Origin: Candidatus Pacearchaeota archaeon
Lineage (GTDB): Archaea; Nanobdellota; Nanobdellia; UBA10117; JAFCGA01
Assembly (NCBI GenBank): GCA_017608345.1
Contig: JAFCGA010000007.1
Coordinates: forward strand, 55,626 to 119,625
Direction of reading: 5' to 3'
DNA: 64,000 bases
How positions within the stretch are numbered: position 1 is the first letter of the stretch; the number at the start of each line of letters is the position of its first letter. Both the position numbers and the translations under genes were made by a program. Below are positions 6,900 to 15,006 of this stretch, in pieces. The notes beneath the pieces are model-generated. The model saw nothing but the letters and a program-made list of their open reading frames with translations, had not been told where the DNA came from and searched no databases.

Positions 6900-8744
6900 A
6901 TGGTTAATTCTCTACCCCCTACGCCGAAAACTATGCCTCCTAACGCTAAAAAGGAGCTAGAAAAGCGAGCTGAGCTAGCTAAGAAAATGCGGAAATCAAT
7001 GGACGCTATGAAGAAGAAAGCTACTGGTTTCAAAAAGCAAGTTCTATCAAAATATAAAAAAGAATTAATCGGAATTCTAATTTTACCGCCAAAAGAGCCT
7101 CAGGCTTCAACAGATTTGCTTGTTGTGGTCGATTTCAAGAACGCTAAGGACCTACGGGACAAGTTCGAGAAGAAGCGGAAATTCGAGGACACGATTTGGA
7201 CTATTGGAGATAAAACTATTGGGAAGATTGCACGTCCGCCATTCAACGAAGAAACCCGCGGCATAAGGATTAATTGCGTGCTAATTGATGAAATCTGGGA
7301 TATGTGTACTAAAGGAAAGTACGAAATTCTTAAACTATTAACTCTCGGAGTACCTATTTTCGATATAGGCTGGATAGGTGCTATGCGAGCATTAGAAATA
7401 CATAAAATGCGCGTGCTAGAAAAATTCGAGAAGTACGTAATCGCTTACGTAATGACTGGCTCGATGGTTCGAGGAGATACAGTCAAGGGGTCTGATGTTG
7501 ACGCGTTCATAGTCATTGATGATACCGACGTTACTCGAATGACTTCTGCTGAGCTTAAAGCTAAACTTCAGCAAATCATACTCGGAATGGCTAGCGAAGC
7601 TGCAATGCAAGCTGGCGTTGAGAACAAACTAAACGTGCAAATTTGGGTTCTAACAGATATGTGGGATTCCATAAAGAACGCTCATCCAGTTATATTCACT
7701 TCCTTGCGGGACGGCATTCCGCTATACGACAGAGGTATGTTTGTTCCATGGAAGATGCTGCTGAAGAAAGGAAAAATATCGCCTACACCTGAAGCAGTTG
7801 ATAATTATATGAAATCAGGTAAGCAAATGCTAGAAAGAACTCGCCTAAAGCTCCGAGAAATGGCTATTGAAGATTTCTTCTGGGCAACTTCGTTACCATC
7901 TCAAGGCGCACTTATGCTTGCTGGTTTTCCACCGCCAACTCACAAAGAACTAGCTCCTCAGATGAGAGAGCACTTTGTCAAACCCGGACTAATTGAAGAA
8001 AAGTGGATTAAAATATTAGAAAAGAATGTTCAAACTAGAAAAAAGATCGAGCACGGAGAGATTAAAACCGTCGATCCGAAGTATATCAGCGAGCAATTAG
8101 AAGCTTCTGAGAAATATCTAAAACGCTTGGAGAAACTATTCACACAGCTAGAAAAGGAAAAAATCTCTGAGGAAGCCGCAGATTTATATGAAAAGAGCAT
8201 GGAAGACATACAAGCTGCTCTGAAGATGGTGGGAATCAAAGTTACTAAAAAGAACGCTTTGAAAATGCTACAGCAAGAACTTGTCGATAAAAAATTAGCA
8301 CCATCCCGATATAAAGATGTGCTATCTCTGGTCTTCGAAATTAAAGATAGCTTAAAAACCAGCAGACAAGAACTTGCGTCCCTAGCTTTTGAGCAATCTA
8401 AGCTAGCACAGGATGTATTTAACTTAATTCGGGCAGAGAAAGGGCAGAAATTCGATAGATGCAAAGTTACGCTAAAGTATGATAAAGACAAGAAATCTGC
8501 AGGATTATGGCTATTCACAGATAGCGCTTTTGTTATCGAAGACTCTACTCGCACAGACACTGCAATTTACAAGTTCAAGATCGATTCTAAGGGCGCATTA
8601 GTGGATAAACAGCGGAGCACATTATCTGCTATCGAGAAGAAGCTCAAGACTTTCGCAGGAACTCCTACAAAGCTAAATGATAAGATGCTTAAATCGCTTC
8701 GGGACTTGCTCGGCAAAGATATTGAGATCTTGGTCGGTGCTTAG
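6900..8744 (+). CDS. Double nucleotidyltransferase-HEPN protein
   Basis: 614 residues. A basic N-terminus (1-50) leads to a first nucleotidyltransferase-like fold (about 55-160) that lacks a clean GSx10DxD motif and looks inactive. A second fold carries an intact signature, GSMVRGDTVKGSDVD (187-201). Then comes a HEPN-like helical region (about 285-370, DFFWATSLPSQGAL) and a long charged, probably coiled-coil C-terminal part (375-614). The second fold plus HEPN region is paralogous to the protein at 5175-6062. The doubling resembles regulatory or self-modifying nucleotidyltransferase-HEPN systems, but the substrate is unknown. The 3' end overlaps the convergent toxin gene by 4 bp. Confidence 0.8.
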   Translation: MVNSLPPTPKTMPPNAKKELEKRAELAKKMRKSMDAMKKKATGFKKQVLSKYKKELIGILILPPKEPQASTDLLVVVDFKNAKDLRDKFEKKRKFEDTIWTIGDKTIGKIARPPFNEETRGIRINCVLIDEIWDMCTKGKYEILKLLTLGVPIFDIGWIGAMRALEIHKMRVLEKFEKYVIAYVMTGSMVRGDTVKGSDVDAFIVIDDTDVTRMTSAELKAKLQQIILGMASEAAMQAGVENKLNVQIWVLTDMWDSIKNAHPVIFTSLRDGIPLYDRGMFVPWKMLLKKGKISPTPEAVDNYMKSGKQMLERTRLKLREMAIEDFFWATSLPSQGALMLAGFPPPTHKELAPQMREHFVKPGLIEEKWIKILEKNVQTRKKIEHGEIKTVDPKYISEQLEASEKYLKRLEKLFTQLEKEKISEEAADLYEKSMEDIQAALKMVGIKVTKKNALKMLQQELVDKKLAPSRYKDVLSLVFEIKDSLKTSRQELASLAFEQSKLAQDVFNLIRAEKGQKFDRCKVTLKYDKDKKSAGLWLFTDSAFVIEDSTRTDTAIYKFKIDSKGALVDKQRSTLSAIEKKLKTFAGTPTKLNDKMLKSLRDLLGKDIEILVGA

Positions 8745-9013
8745 TAAATCTTATCGTGATGATCAAAGTCAGCGAACAAAATAAAGTTCTTTTCTTTATC
8801 GACTTTGAAAGTCAATACGAAGCTTCTAGAAATATGAACTCGCTTGTACTCCTTATGATCATGCCGCAGATGTTTATAATGGTCTATTGTTTCAGTATCG
8901 TTGTTAATTATTTGCTTTATCTTCTTATTTAGAATTTGAGCAATTTTAGGTGATTTCTTAGCGAGTTTCTTGAGTTTGAGGCGAAGCTTGTCTGTTAAAT
9001 CAAAGTCGAACAT
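8741..9013 (-). CDS. RelE/YafQ-like mRNA interferase toxin
   Basis: 90 residues from ATG 9013. The second half has the RelE/YafQ pattern: HLRHDHKEYKRVHISRSFVL, then a strand pair ending FADFDHHDKIY, which matches the terminal HDxxY of such toxins. These toxins cleave mRNA, usually on the ribosome, and are neutralised by a small DNA-binding antitoxin. The start codon overlaps the antitoxin stop by one base (TAATG), typical of coupled toxin-antitoxin translation. Confidence 0.82.
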   Translation of the reverse strand: MFDFDLTDKLRLKLKKLAKKSPKIAQILNKKIKQIINNDTETIDHYKHLRHDHKEYKRVHISRSFVLTFKVDKEKNFILFADFDHHDKIY

Positions 9014-9267
9014 TAATTTGCCTCGCAAAGCTCATCTAATTCAGATAAAGTCATCTTACGAGCAGGATATTTCTTAGAATGCTCATCGCAAAGCTGAATT
9101 ATCTCTTTTACATATTCCTCTCGGGCATCTATGTGCTCAATTTCCTGACCAAATAACTCAGTTAGCTTATTTATTGCCTGAGATTTATCTCTTAGTCCGA
9201 ATTTTGCTTTAACAATATTCAGCATTCTATTTGATCTCTCTGAGATATTAATCATCGCTTGTACCAT
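9013..9267 (-). CDS. DUF2683 family antitoxin-like protein
   Basis: 84 residues. The opening (MVQAMINISERSNRML, then NIVKAKFGLRDKSQAINKL) matches what I know as DUF2683, an archaeal ribbon-helix-helix-like family that sits upstream of RelE-like toxins. This fixes the start at 9267 rather than at the second ATG at 9255. It probably binds the toxin and represses its own promoter. The acidic C-terminus (KMTLSELDELCEAN) would be the toxin-binding tail. Confidence 0.82.
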   Translation of the reverse strand: MVQAMINISERSNRMLNIVKAKFGLRDKSQAINKLTELFGQEIEHIDAREEYVKEIIQLCDEHSKKYPARKMTLSELDELCEAN

Positions 9268-9428
9268 TTTGTTTTACTCCAAATAAGATTAGACACTAAG
9301 AAAAAGTCAATTTCTAACTTCATCGCTCAGATAATCGAGATAAGCAAGGAAATTTGCTTCTTCGGTGTCTTAGGCGTATATATGGTATATACTTAGTGTA
9401 TATAAAGATTTGGTTTTGGTTGGACATA
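9268..9428 (-). promoter_or_regulatory. Upstream region of the toxin-antitoxin operon with inverted repeats
   Basis: AT-rich, no ORF. ACACTAAG (9293-9300) recurs inverted as CTTAGTGT (9392-9399). Next to the latter is a palindromic TATA-rich stretch (GTATATA...GTATATAC, about 9377-9391) that may hold the promoter. The paired half-sites are candidates for antitoxin binding, but the 90-bp spacing is long for one operator. Confidence 0.35.
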
Positions 9429-9556
9429 AACAGAAATTCCTATCTCAATCGCAGCAAGCTGCGGGGTTTTAGCGAATCCTTAAGAAGGAATTTCGGTAAT
9501 TATTTTTCCGGAAAACCCTAGCAAGCTACTTTATTTTAGACTCAGAAAAATAATAA
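9429..9556 (+). repeat. Structured repeat element, copy A
   Basis: It shares with copies B (58660-58745) and C (59262-59346) an AACAGAAA start, a GCAGCAAGCTGC hairpin and an AT-rich closing helix. Helix 1: 9433-9440 with 9487-9494 (GAAATTCC/GGAATTTC). Helix 2: 9499-9508 with 9545-9554 (ATTATTTTTC/GAAAAATAAT). Unlike B and C, the CGCAGCAAGCTGCG hairpin (9450-9463) sits inside helix 1, and a degraded version (CTAGCAAGCTAC, about 9518-9529) sits inside helix 2. A TATA-like TTAAATAC follows, and the next gene starts at 9589. Confidence 0.65.
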
Positions 9557-9588
9557 GACTTAAATACGAGTTAGCCTTTTATTTATAC

Positions 9589-11028
9589 ATGCGTACGCAG
9601 AAGGCTGCTATAATTATCTTAAGTATACTTTTAGTGAGTAGTATTGCTATTGGATTTAAAACAGACCTTATGTCTATAACTGGTTTTGCTGAAAGTGACC
9701 GTCCGTCTTACATTCCTGGTCCGATTGATTTTTCTGGAGCTGCTAAAGCTGTCGGAGACTTTGGTGGTGTGGATGCTAGCGACTGGTTTATGGTCCCGAT
9801 GACCATATTAATTATTACTTTGCTGGTATTCCTCACATTAAAGAATGGTGTCTTCTCTAAGATTAGTGGCGCGGGTGCTGGCGGACAAGTAGAAGACGTA
9901 GTAATAGCAGTTATTGCTATCTCATTTGGTACCCTAGCAGTCTATAAAACTTCTATAGCTATTTGGGTTACCGGCGTAGGATTTTATGGAGTAATTGCTC
10001 TACTTATTGGTATTGCTGTTTACCTCGCTTTTGGTTCATATACAAAAGGCCGAGCTCTATTTGGAGACCTTTGGCAAGAACATAGAGAAGGAGTATCTGC
10101 TCGGAGAAATGCTTTACAGGACGCTGAAAGAGATATTGCTGGCGTACGAAGAGAAGGCTATCTTGCTCAGGAAGATATAGATATTATTGGACAGATGCGC
10201 GGAATAGAAGGAGACATTGAAAGAATTGATAAAGATCTTGTAGTAGCAGGTGAGCGAATTAGAGAGTTATTCATGCAAGGTCTCCGCTCGCTAGGTAATC
10301 AACCTTACTTTGGAAAAGGTGCGCAAGCGGCACGCCAAGAGCTCAAAGAAATATATCATAATTCGCAGTGGATAAATAAAGTTTCTGAGATTCTAGCCAA
10401 ATATGATAATAAGTATGATAAACTTAAGTCCAAGTTAAATAAAATAACAAGAGAAGAAATAGCTATAGCTAGATTCATTTATGGTACGGATCGACGACTG
10501 TTAGCTGATGAGATTAAAATAGAGCATATAGCTAATCATGAGAAATACAAAAAGGAGCATCAAACTGCGCTCGGAAGTGAGAGATTAGCTATAAATGAAA
10601 CTCAAATAGTTCAAGATATAAATCAATATCTTAAGAAAGTTCGTAAAGCAGAAACGGTACTTGATAAAATAGAAGCGAAAAAGAAAGCTATACGGAGAGA
10701 AATTCGCGGAGCTTCCAAAACATTCGTACAAATAGAAAATGCGTTAGATAAAGCAGCTGGGAGACGCAAAAATATGGGATACTTGTTCCAAAAAGGAGTT
10801 GCTGCAGCAAATGAAATAATAAAAAATGCTCGAGCACTTGCCGAAGAAGACAGAGAGACAGAAACAGAGCTATTATTGCTAGGTGACCTCGAAGAGAAGA
10901 TCCGGGAGCTAGATACTCTAGCATTAACTAAACTAATTCAGACTAATGGATTATTAAAAGAAGATTCTAGCAGATCACGTATACGTGGAAGAGTTAGACC
11001 ACAAGGAATTACCCCAGTATTTTATTAA
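9589..11028 (+). CDS. Membrane-anchored coiled-coil protein with ITGFA motif
   Basis: 479 residues, family not recognised. An N-terminal hydrophobic segment (about 5-24) is followed by an ITGFA motif (about 30-34). Three further membrane helices follow (about 68-85, 103-121, 124-147), then a long charged coiled coil (about 160-450) and a basic C-terminus. It resembles the 476-residue protein at 40364-41794 in layout (several helices, then about 330 residues of coiled coil). Promoter: TTAAATAC about 28 nt before the ATG, directly after repeat copy A. The coiled coil probably faces the cytoplasm. It could tether or scaffold the nearby secretion machinery, which is inference from position only. 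Confidence 0.75.
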   Translation: MRTQKAAIIILSILLVSSIAIGFKTDLMSITGFAESDRPSYIPGPIDFSGAAKAVGDFGGVDASDWFMVPMTILIITLLVFLTLKNGVFSKISGAGAGGQVEDVVIAVIAISFGTLAVYKTSIAIWVTGVGFYGVIALLIGIAVYLAFGSYTKGRALFGDLWQEHREGVSARRNALQDAERDIAGVRREGYLAQEDIDIIGQMRGIEGDIERIDKDLVVAGERIRELFMQGLRSLGNQPYFGKGAQAARQELKEIYHNSQWINKVSEILAKYDNKYDKLKSKLNKITREEIAIARFIYGTDRRLLADEIKIEHIANHEKYKKEHQTALGSERLAINETQIVQDINQYLKKVRKAETVLDKIEAKKKAIRREIRGASKTFVQIENALDKAAGRRKNMGYLFQKGVAAANEIIKNARALAEEDRETETELLLLGDLEEKIRELDTLALTKLIQTNGLLKEDSSRSRIRGRVRPQGITPVFY

Positions 11029-11062
11029 GATCTAGAATTATTAAGAAAATAATTTAAAAATA

Positions 11063-11099
11063 AGAAGTGGTGAGAACGCTTTTCAGCGTCTCTGGTTCT
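11063..11099. terminator. Hairpin between convergent genes
   Basis: GAGaACGCT (11072-11080) pairs with AGCGTCTC (11085-11092) around a TTTC loop, with an outer AGAA/TTCT pairing. It lies in the 69-bp gap between two convergent gene ends, so it could end transcription from both sides. No long U-tract follows. Confidence 0.4.
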
Positions 11100-11928
11100 A
11101 AGGTGTTTGCTGTTTAGCTGGCCCTTTCTTAGTTGTCGTAGTAGTAATTGTCCGTTTGGTCTTTGATACTACTGGGTTTGAAGGTGATTGTGGAGCAGTG
11201 TAACCTTGTGCACCTACGTGTCCAGCTGCATTTGGAGCTACGCAAGTAGCTTTAGCTGGCCATCCAACTATTCCTGCAACATATATTCCGTCTTCATCTA
11301 GAGGAACATGGTACATATCCTTTTCTGCTGAAACAGTCTGTCTCATTGTTGGTGCTAGATCTGCCCACATCAGAACATGCTGTCCGTTATTAAGTGTCAA
11401 TTCTTCTAATGCATATTTGCGTGGTCGTGTAACAGATATCTGTGTATGTGGAACATCTTCTGGTCTGACTATTCTCTGCTTGATCATAGCTTCAAGTCCA
11501 CACATATTTCCGCTTCCATCATAAGGTAAATTATAAGCTAAATTTACAGTTAGATTTTTCTGATCATCATAAGTTTCCTGAACTTCAAGAATACCTAATG
11601 CACCGGATTTTGGCATACCGTTTGCTACCCAAACGTGACGTCCGAACATCGCTTTTCTTTGATGTCCACACTTAAGATCTGCCTTTTCAATAGTTGCTAT
11701 GTCCTCTACTCTTAAGTCTTCGATATTTGGGATTACTCCCGCATAAACGGCTTTTATAATATGTTCAGCATCAGCTGAAGTCATCTCTGCTTCGTAAAAC
11801 CTTTCTAAAGCACCTTCAGCATACTGGTGCTTGAAGTTTCGGTTCTTCCAAGAATCTTTAACGCCGAACTGTTGCTCGAATTGATTTTCGGCGCGTTCAT
11901 TCAGTTTTTTGTGTCCTTTAAATTTCAT
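11098..11928 (-). CDS. Uncharacterised protein with Thr/Lys-rich tail
   Basis: 276 residues, no recognised family. There is no signal peptide or membrane segment. A folded-looking region (1-235) contains four Cys (for example LKCGHQRK, MCGLEAM) and several Trp. A low-complexity tail of Pro, Thr and Lys (TKRTITTTTTKKG) follows. The start at 11928 is the only well placed ATG; what little spacer there is before 12012 contains AT-rich sequence. No function can be assigned. Confidence 0.65.
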   Translation of the reverse strand: MKFKGHKKLNERAENQFEQQFGVKDSWKNRNFKHQYAEGALERFYEAEMTSADAEHIIKAVYAGVIPNIEDLRVEDIATIEKADLKCGHQRKAMFGRHVWVANGMPKSGALGILEVQETYDDQKNLTVNLAYNLPYDGSGNMCGLEAMIKQRIVRPEDVPHTQISVTRPRKYALEELTLNNGQHVLMWADLAPTMRQTVSAEKDMYHVPLDEDGIYVAGIVGWPAKATCVAPNAAGHVGAQGYTAPQSPSNPVVSKTKRTITTTTTKKGPAKQQTP

Positions 11929-12011
11929 TTTATATCCACTAAGTTATTACCGAATAAGACTAAATAAATAAAGCTTAAAAAGCTTGTGATTCCGCCTCTT
12001 GGAAGTGATAA

Positions 12012-12404
12012 CTAGCCGATGTTAGATCGATTAAGTACAGAATCCTGAATACTAACTTCATCGTGAAGATATATATCTCCATATAGATCTCCAGAGATAG
12101 TAATTGGAACCCGAGCTAAAGGAGATGGTGCTACTTCTAAAGGAATATTAATTCTGTCTCTTCCGCCAATATCTAACTCTTGCTGAATGCGAGCAATAAT
12201 ATGATAATTTTCTCGCTGATGCAGTATAGAATAAACATCTAATAATTCTAAATGCTGATTCTTCACATTGACTACTTTAGAAACATTCTTCTTACTCCTC
12301 CATAGCGATCTAGGAAATTCAAAATCAGTAAATCCAACGATTAATGGCCGGTCTATTACTCCCTCAAGTATTAAGATAGTATATTCAAATTTCTCTGGGA
12401 GCAT
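12012..12404 (-). CDS. Uncharacterised small protein
   Basis: 130 residues, family not recognised. Alternating hydrophobic residues suggest a beta-rich fold (YTILILEGVI, PLIVGFTDFEF, RVPITISGDLYGDIYL). There is no membrane helix. It begins 5 bp after the stop of the upstream gene (12410-12853) with an AGAGG-like sequence just ahead of the ATG, so the two form an operon. Confidence 0.65.
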   Translation of the reverse strand: MLPEKFEYTILILEGVIDRPLIVGFTDFEFPRSLWRSKKNVSKVVNVKNQHLELLDVYSILHQRENYHIIARIQQELDIGGRDRINIPLEVAPSPLARVPITISGDLYGDIYLHDEVSIQDSVLNRSNIG

Positions 12405-12409
12405 AGCCT

Positions 12410-12853
12410 CTACGATCCCGCTCTTCGGTCCATTGGATATTGTACTTTATACTGTGTGTCTTTCGCTCGATGAGTCTCATAGATTACTCCTCCGTTCACA
12501 CTGTCTCTAATAAAATTGAATAAAAGTACATCTTCGATATCTGCAGCAATATCTGTGTCTTTCAAGTATATTGTCTTTTCATAGCAAATATTATCTCTCA
12601 TTTGTAAAGGTCGAATATTTCTAGTTTCGAGCCCGAAGGGCTTCCAGCGATGAAGAATCTTGTTCGTAGCCTTCGAATCCATATTACAACCCACAAAGTT
12701 ATGAGCACAACTCTTCATAGAAATGTACTTGTTTAATATCATCGCAGCAAACTGAGTTAATGATTCTCCAGTCAGAGCCTTACTAATTAGCTCTTCTAAA
12801 TTGACTTCGATAATACTGGTATCGGCTCTATCTGCTATTGTGATATTACGCAT
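12410..12853 (-). CDS. Uncharacterised small protein, first gene of a two-gene operon
   Basis: 147 residues from the ATG at 12853. An upstream in-frame codon at 12907 would place the start before the TATA-like TTTATATTTT and is rejected. No family is recognised. There is no membrane segment. Four Cys lie in the middle (for example KSCAHNFVGC), and the C-terminal half is basic. It is divergent from the membrane protein pair at 12944. Confidence 0.62.
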   Translation of the reverse strand: MRNITIADRADTSIIEVNLEELISKALTGESLTQFAAMILNKYISMKSCAHNFVGCNMDSKATNKILHRWKPFGLETRNIRPLQMRDNICYEKTIYLKDTDIAADIEDVLLFNFIRDSVNGGVIYETHRAKDTQYKVQYPMDRRAGS

Positions 12854-12943
12854 AACAAAATATAAAACACAAAGTTTTAAAACCCTTTTTAAACTGCGAG
12901 CTTCCAAAAAGCTTTTATTCTACTATTCGCTTCTTTTACTAAG

Positions 12944-13531
12944 ATGATTAATCCTTTCCAAAATGCATTAGACTTGCTCCGAAATTTCGGATTCTTTAGT
13001 GTAATTCTCCCACTGATATTAGTATTTGCAGTCTTCTTCGCAGTCTTAGAAAAAACAAAGATATTTGAAGACGTAGATAACCGGCAGATAATTAATACAA
13101 TCATATCTTTCATAGCTGCGTTCTTTGTAATATCTTCGACGCCAGTTGTAGATGCTATTAATAGTATACTTCCAAGCGCTAGCTTACTCTTAATAATATC
13201 TATGCTAATCCTTATGCTGCTAGCTTTCTGGGGATTCAAGACAGAAAGTATGTTTGGGCAAGGGACTCCAAAGATAGCAATAGTTGGAGTAACAATATTA
13301 ATCCTTGTGTTTCTAATGATGATTGATCTTGCTACGAATATACAGATACCAATTATTCATCAGCTAGCTATGTCGATGGTTGGTAGAGGTGCCGAAGCAG
13401 GATTAGGCGCAAGTTTGGCCATGTCTCAGGAAGCGATTGACATGCTGATTAGCTTTGCACTAATCTTTGGAATACCAATCGCAGTTCTTATAATCGTTAT
13501 GTGGAAAGGCAAGACATCACCCTCAACGTAA
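12944..13531 (+). CDS. Five-helix membrane protein, paralogue of next gene
   Basis: 195 residues, about four to five transmembrane helices. The opening LRNFGFFSVILPLILVFAVF, then LEKTKIF, matches the next protein's LESLGFYAYIFPFILVFAMC, then LAKFKPFGE, so the two are tandem paralogues. Both have a first helix followed by a short basic loop, two central helices, a cytoplasmic loop and C-terminal helices. The function is unknown. Their place between coiled-coil proteins and the TadA/TadC pair suggests a membrane part of the same surface system. Confidence 0.78.
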   Translation: MINPFQNALDLLRNFGFFSVILPLILVFAVFFAVLEKTKIFEDVDNRQIINTIISFIAAFFVISSTPVVDAINSILPSASLLLIISMLILMLLAFWGFKTESMFGQGTPKIAIVGVTILILVFLMMIDLATNIQIPIIHQLAMSMVGRGAEAGLGASLAMSQEAIDMLISFALIFGIPIAVLIIVMWKGKTSPST

Positions 13532-13532
13532 T

Positions 13533-14111
13533 ATGGCAACGTTCTTAAGCGCAGTAGAAATACTAGAATCACTCGGCTTCTATGCTTACATATTCCCGTT
13601 TATCTTGGTTTTTGCTATGTGCTTTGGGATGCTAGCAAAGTTCAAGCCATTCGGAGAAGACCAAAAAGTTAACATAATCATTTCGATGGTCTTAGGCTTC
13701 TTAGTTATATCTTTCTCTGCAGCAGTCAGCTTCATTAATTTGTTCATGCCATTCCTGATTATAGCATTAATTCTATTCCTTTTCCTAATAATGGCCTTCA
13801 AATTCGGGGGGATTAAAGACGAAACAATAACGGCTGTTCTTAAGCATCCAGCAGGATGGGGAATACTAGCTGGAGTATTTATCCTATTGATAGCGCTAAC
13901 CGTAATATACACTCAGCCAGATATCTATACTTTCATGACCCCTGCGAATGCATCAGAAGTAAGCCCAGAAGGTTTTGCACTCACACCTTCAGCTCAGCTA
14001 AAACAGACAGTTCAAACCTTGATGCACCCAACAATCGTAGCTATCGTAATTATGTTCGCAATATTCGCAATTACAGTCTATATGATAACACATAAAGGCG
14101 GCAGTGAATAA
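13533..14111 (+). CDS. Five-helix membrane protein, paralogue of preceding gene
   Basis: 192 residues, starting one base after the previous stop, so surely co-translated. Hydrophobic segments lie at about 16-34, 46-63, 64-85, 104-124 and 165-185. The loop between the last two (about 125-165) is polar and likely exposed. It pairs by sequence with the 195-residue protein upstream. No enzymatic motif is seen. Confidence 0.78.
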   Translation: MATFLSAVEILESLGFYAYIFPFILVFAMCFGMLAKFKPFGEDQKVNIIISMVLGFLVISFSAAVSFINLFMPFLIIALILFLFLIMAFKFGGIKDETITAVLKHPAGWGILAGVFILLIALTVIYTQPDIYTFMTPANASEVSPEGFALTPSAQLKQTVQTLMHPTIVAIVIMFAIFAITVYMITHKGGSE

Positions 14112-14125
14112 TATATTAGAATTTC

Positions 14126-14869
14126 TTATTTCCTCTTTGGTCTACCTGCGCGTTTAGCTGGAGACGGACTGCTTGCTCGGTCGGTGATCTCCGATAGCTT
14201 CTTTACATTATCTGTAAACGTTGGGAGAATCTTCTCAAAGACCTGTCCCATTGCTTTTAATTCAACATTAACATCCTTTATACTATCATTATACTCACTA
14301 ACTTTACTGATCATAGCTTTCTGAACACTATCTATCTTCGCATCGATCTTAGAAATTAGATTTTTGAACTCGGTTATCTCACCAGCAACGCCTTCTTTCC
14401 AGTTCTTTATCTCGTTTACCTCTCCAACTAGCCGGCTCCACTTCTGATCAATAATCTCCTCAGCTATCTTCTCAATATCTTCGGTCATTAAAGTAACATG
14501 ATCGCTAGGACCTCGAGGTGCGCTTGGAGCCATCGGAACTTGAGGCTGCATAAATGGAATTGCTGGCTGAGGCGGAACAGGTGATAAAGAATAAGGACTA
14601 GCACCAGGCAGATTGTTCGGGCCAGGTGACGGTGCGGGTGGTAGCTGCCCTGCCGGACCTATCGGACCTGCCTGCGCAGGAATAGGATTCGTGGGGTTCA
14701 TTTGTGGATTAGCAATCGGACCTCCCGGAGTTAATCTAGAAGCTTCAGCAGCAGCTAATCTCTGAGTAGCACCAGCTAGCGGCGGGCCAGAAGGTACTTG
14801 AGATAAATCTAAAGGGGGTAATTGCGGAATATCTGATAACTCATCTTTCTTTTTACCAAATAATGCCAT
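14126..14869 (-). CDS. LFGKKK-type Pro-rich coiled-coil protein
   Basis: 247 residues, no recognised family. It begins MALFGKKKDELSD, then a Pro/Gly/Ala-rich disordered stretch (about 15-115), then a continuous coiled coil (about 120-230), and ends in a basic KRAGRPKRK tail. The ATG at 14869 is preceded by a textbook Shine-Dalgarno (GGAGG, 5 nt away), unusual among these mostly leaderless genes. It probably follows the 14977-15348 coiled-coil gene in one operon on the minus strand. The basic tail could bind nucleic acid or membrane lipids. Confidence 0.76.
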   Translation of the reverse strand: MALFGKKKDELSDIPQLPPLDLSQVPSGPPLAGATQRLAAAEASRLTPGGPIANPQMNPTNPIPAQAGPIGPAGQLPPAPSPGPNNLPGASPYSLSPVPPQPAIPFMQPQVPMAPSAPRGPSDHVTLMTEDIEKIAEEIIDQKWSRLVGEVNEIKNWKEGVAGEITEFKNLISKIDAKIDSVQKAMISKVSEYNDSIKDVNVELKAMGQVFEKILPTFTDNVKKLSEITDRASSPSPAKRAGRPKRK

Positions 14870-14878
14870 TATTTCCTC

Positions 14879-15006
14879 CTTCCAAGCTTAATAAGGTCAT
14901 CGCACCCACCCTTTTCCTCGTGAGCTTATCGCCGACTCGCAAAAGCGTGGACGGAAAACCTGTAGTTCTCCCAATTTTATCTCTTCCTAGTCTTAATAAG
15001 GTCTTC
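14879..15006 (-). repeat. Small element L1 flanked by a duplicated gene 3' end
   Basis: The core at about 14908-14961 (minus strand: AGGTTTTCC...CGCTTTTGCGAG...TAAGCT...CGAG...AAAAGGG) is strongly similar to the core at 38545-38596. It follows the stop of the coiled-coil gene at 14977. The last 24 bp of that gene (14984-15006, containing CTTAATAAGGTC) reappear beyond the element at 14880-14902 with few changes. The second copy overlaps the ribosome binding region of the next gene. Confidence 0.6.

Noticed and set aside
11941..12011. Small hairpin AAGCTT...AAGCTT near 11980-11995
   Set aside because: Too short and AT-rich to separate from chance; no recurrence seen.
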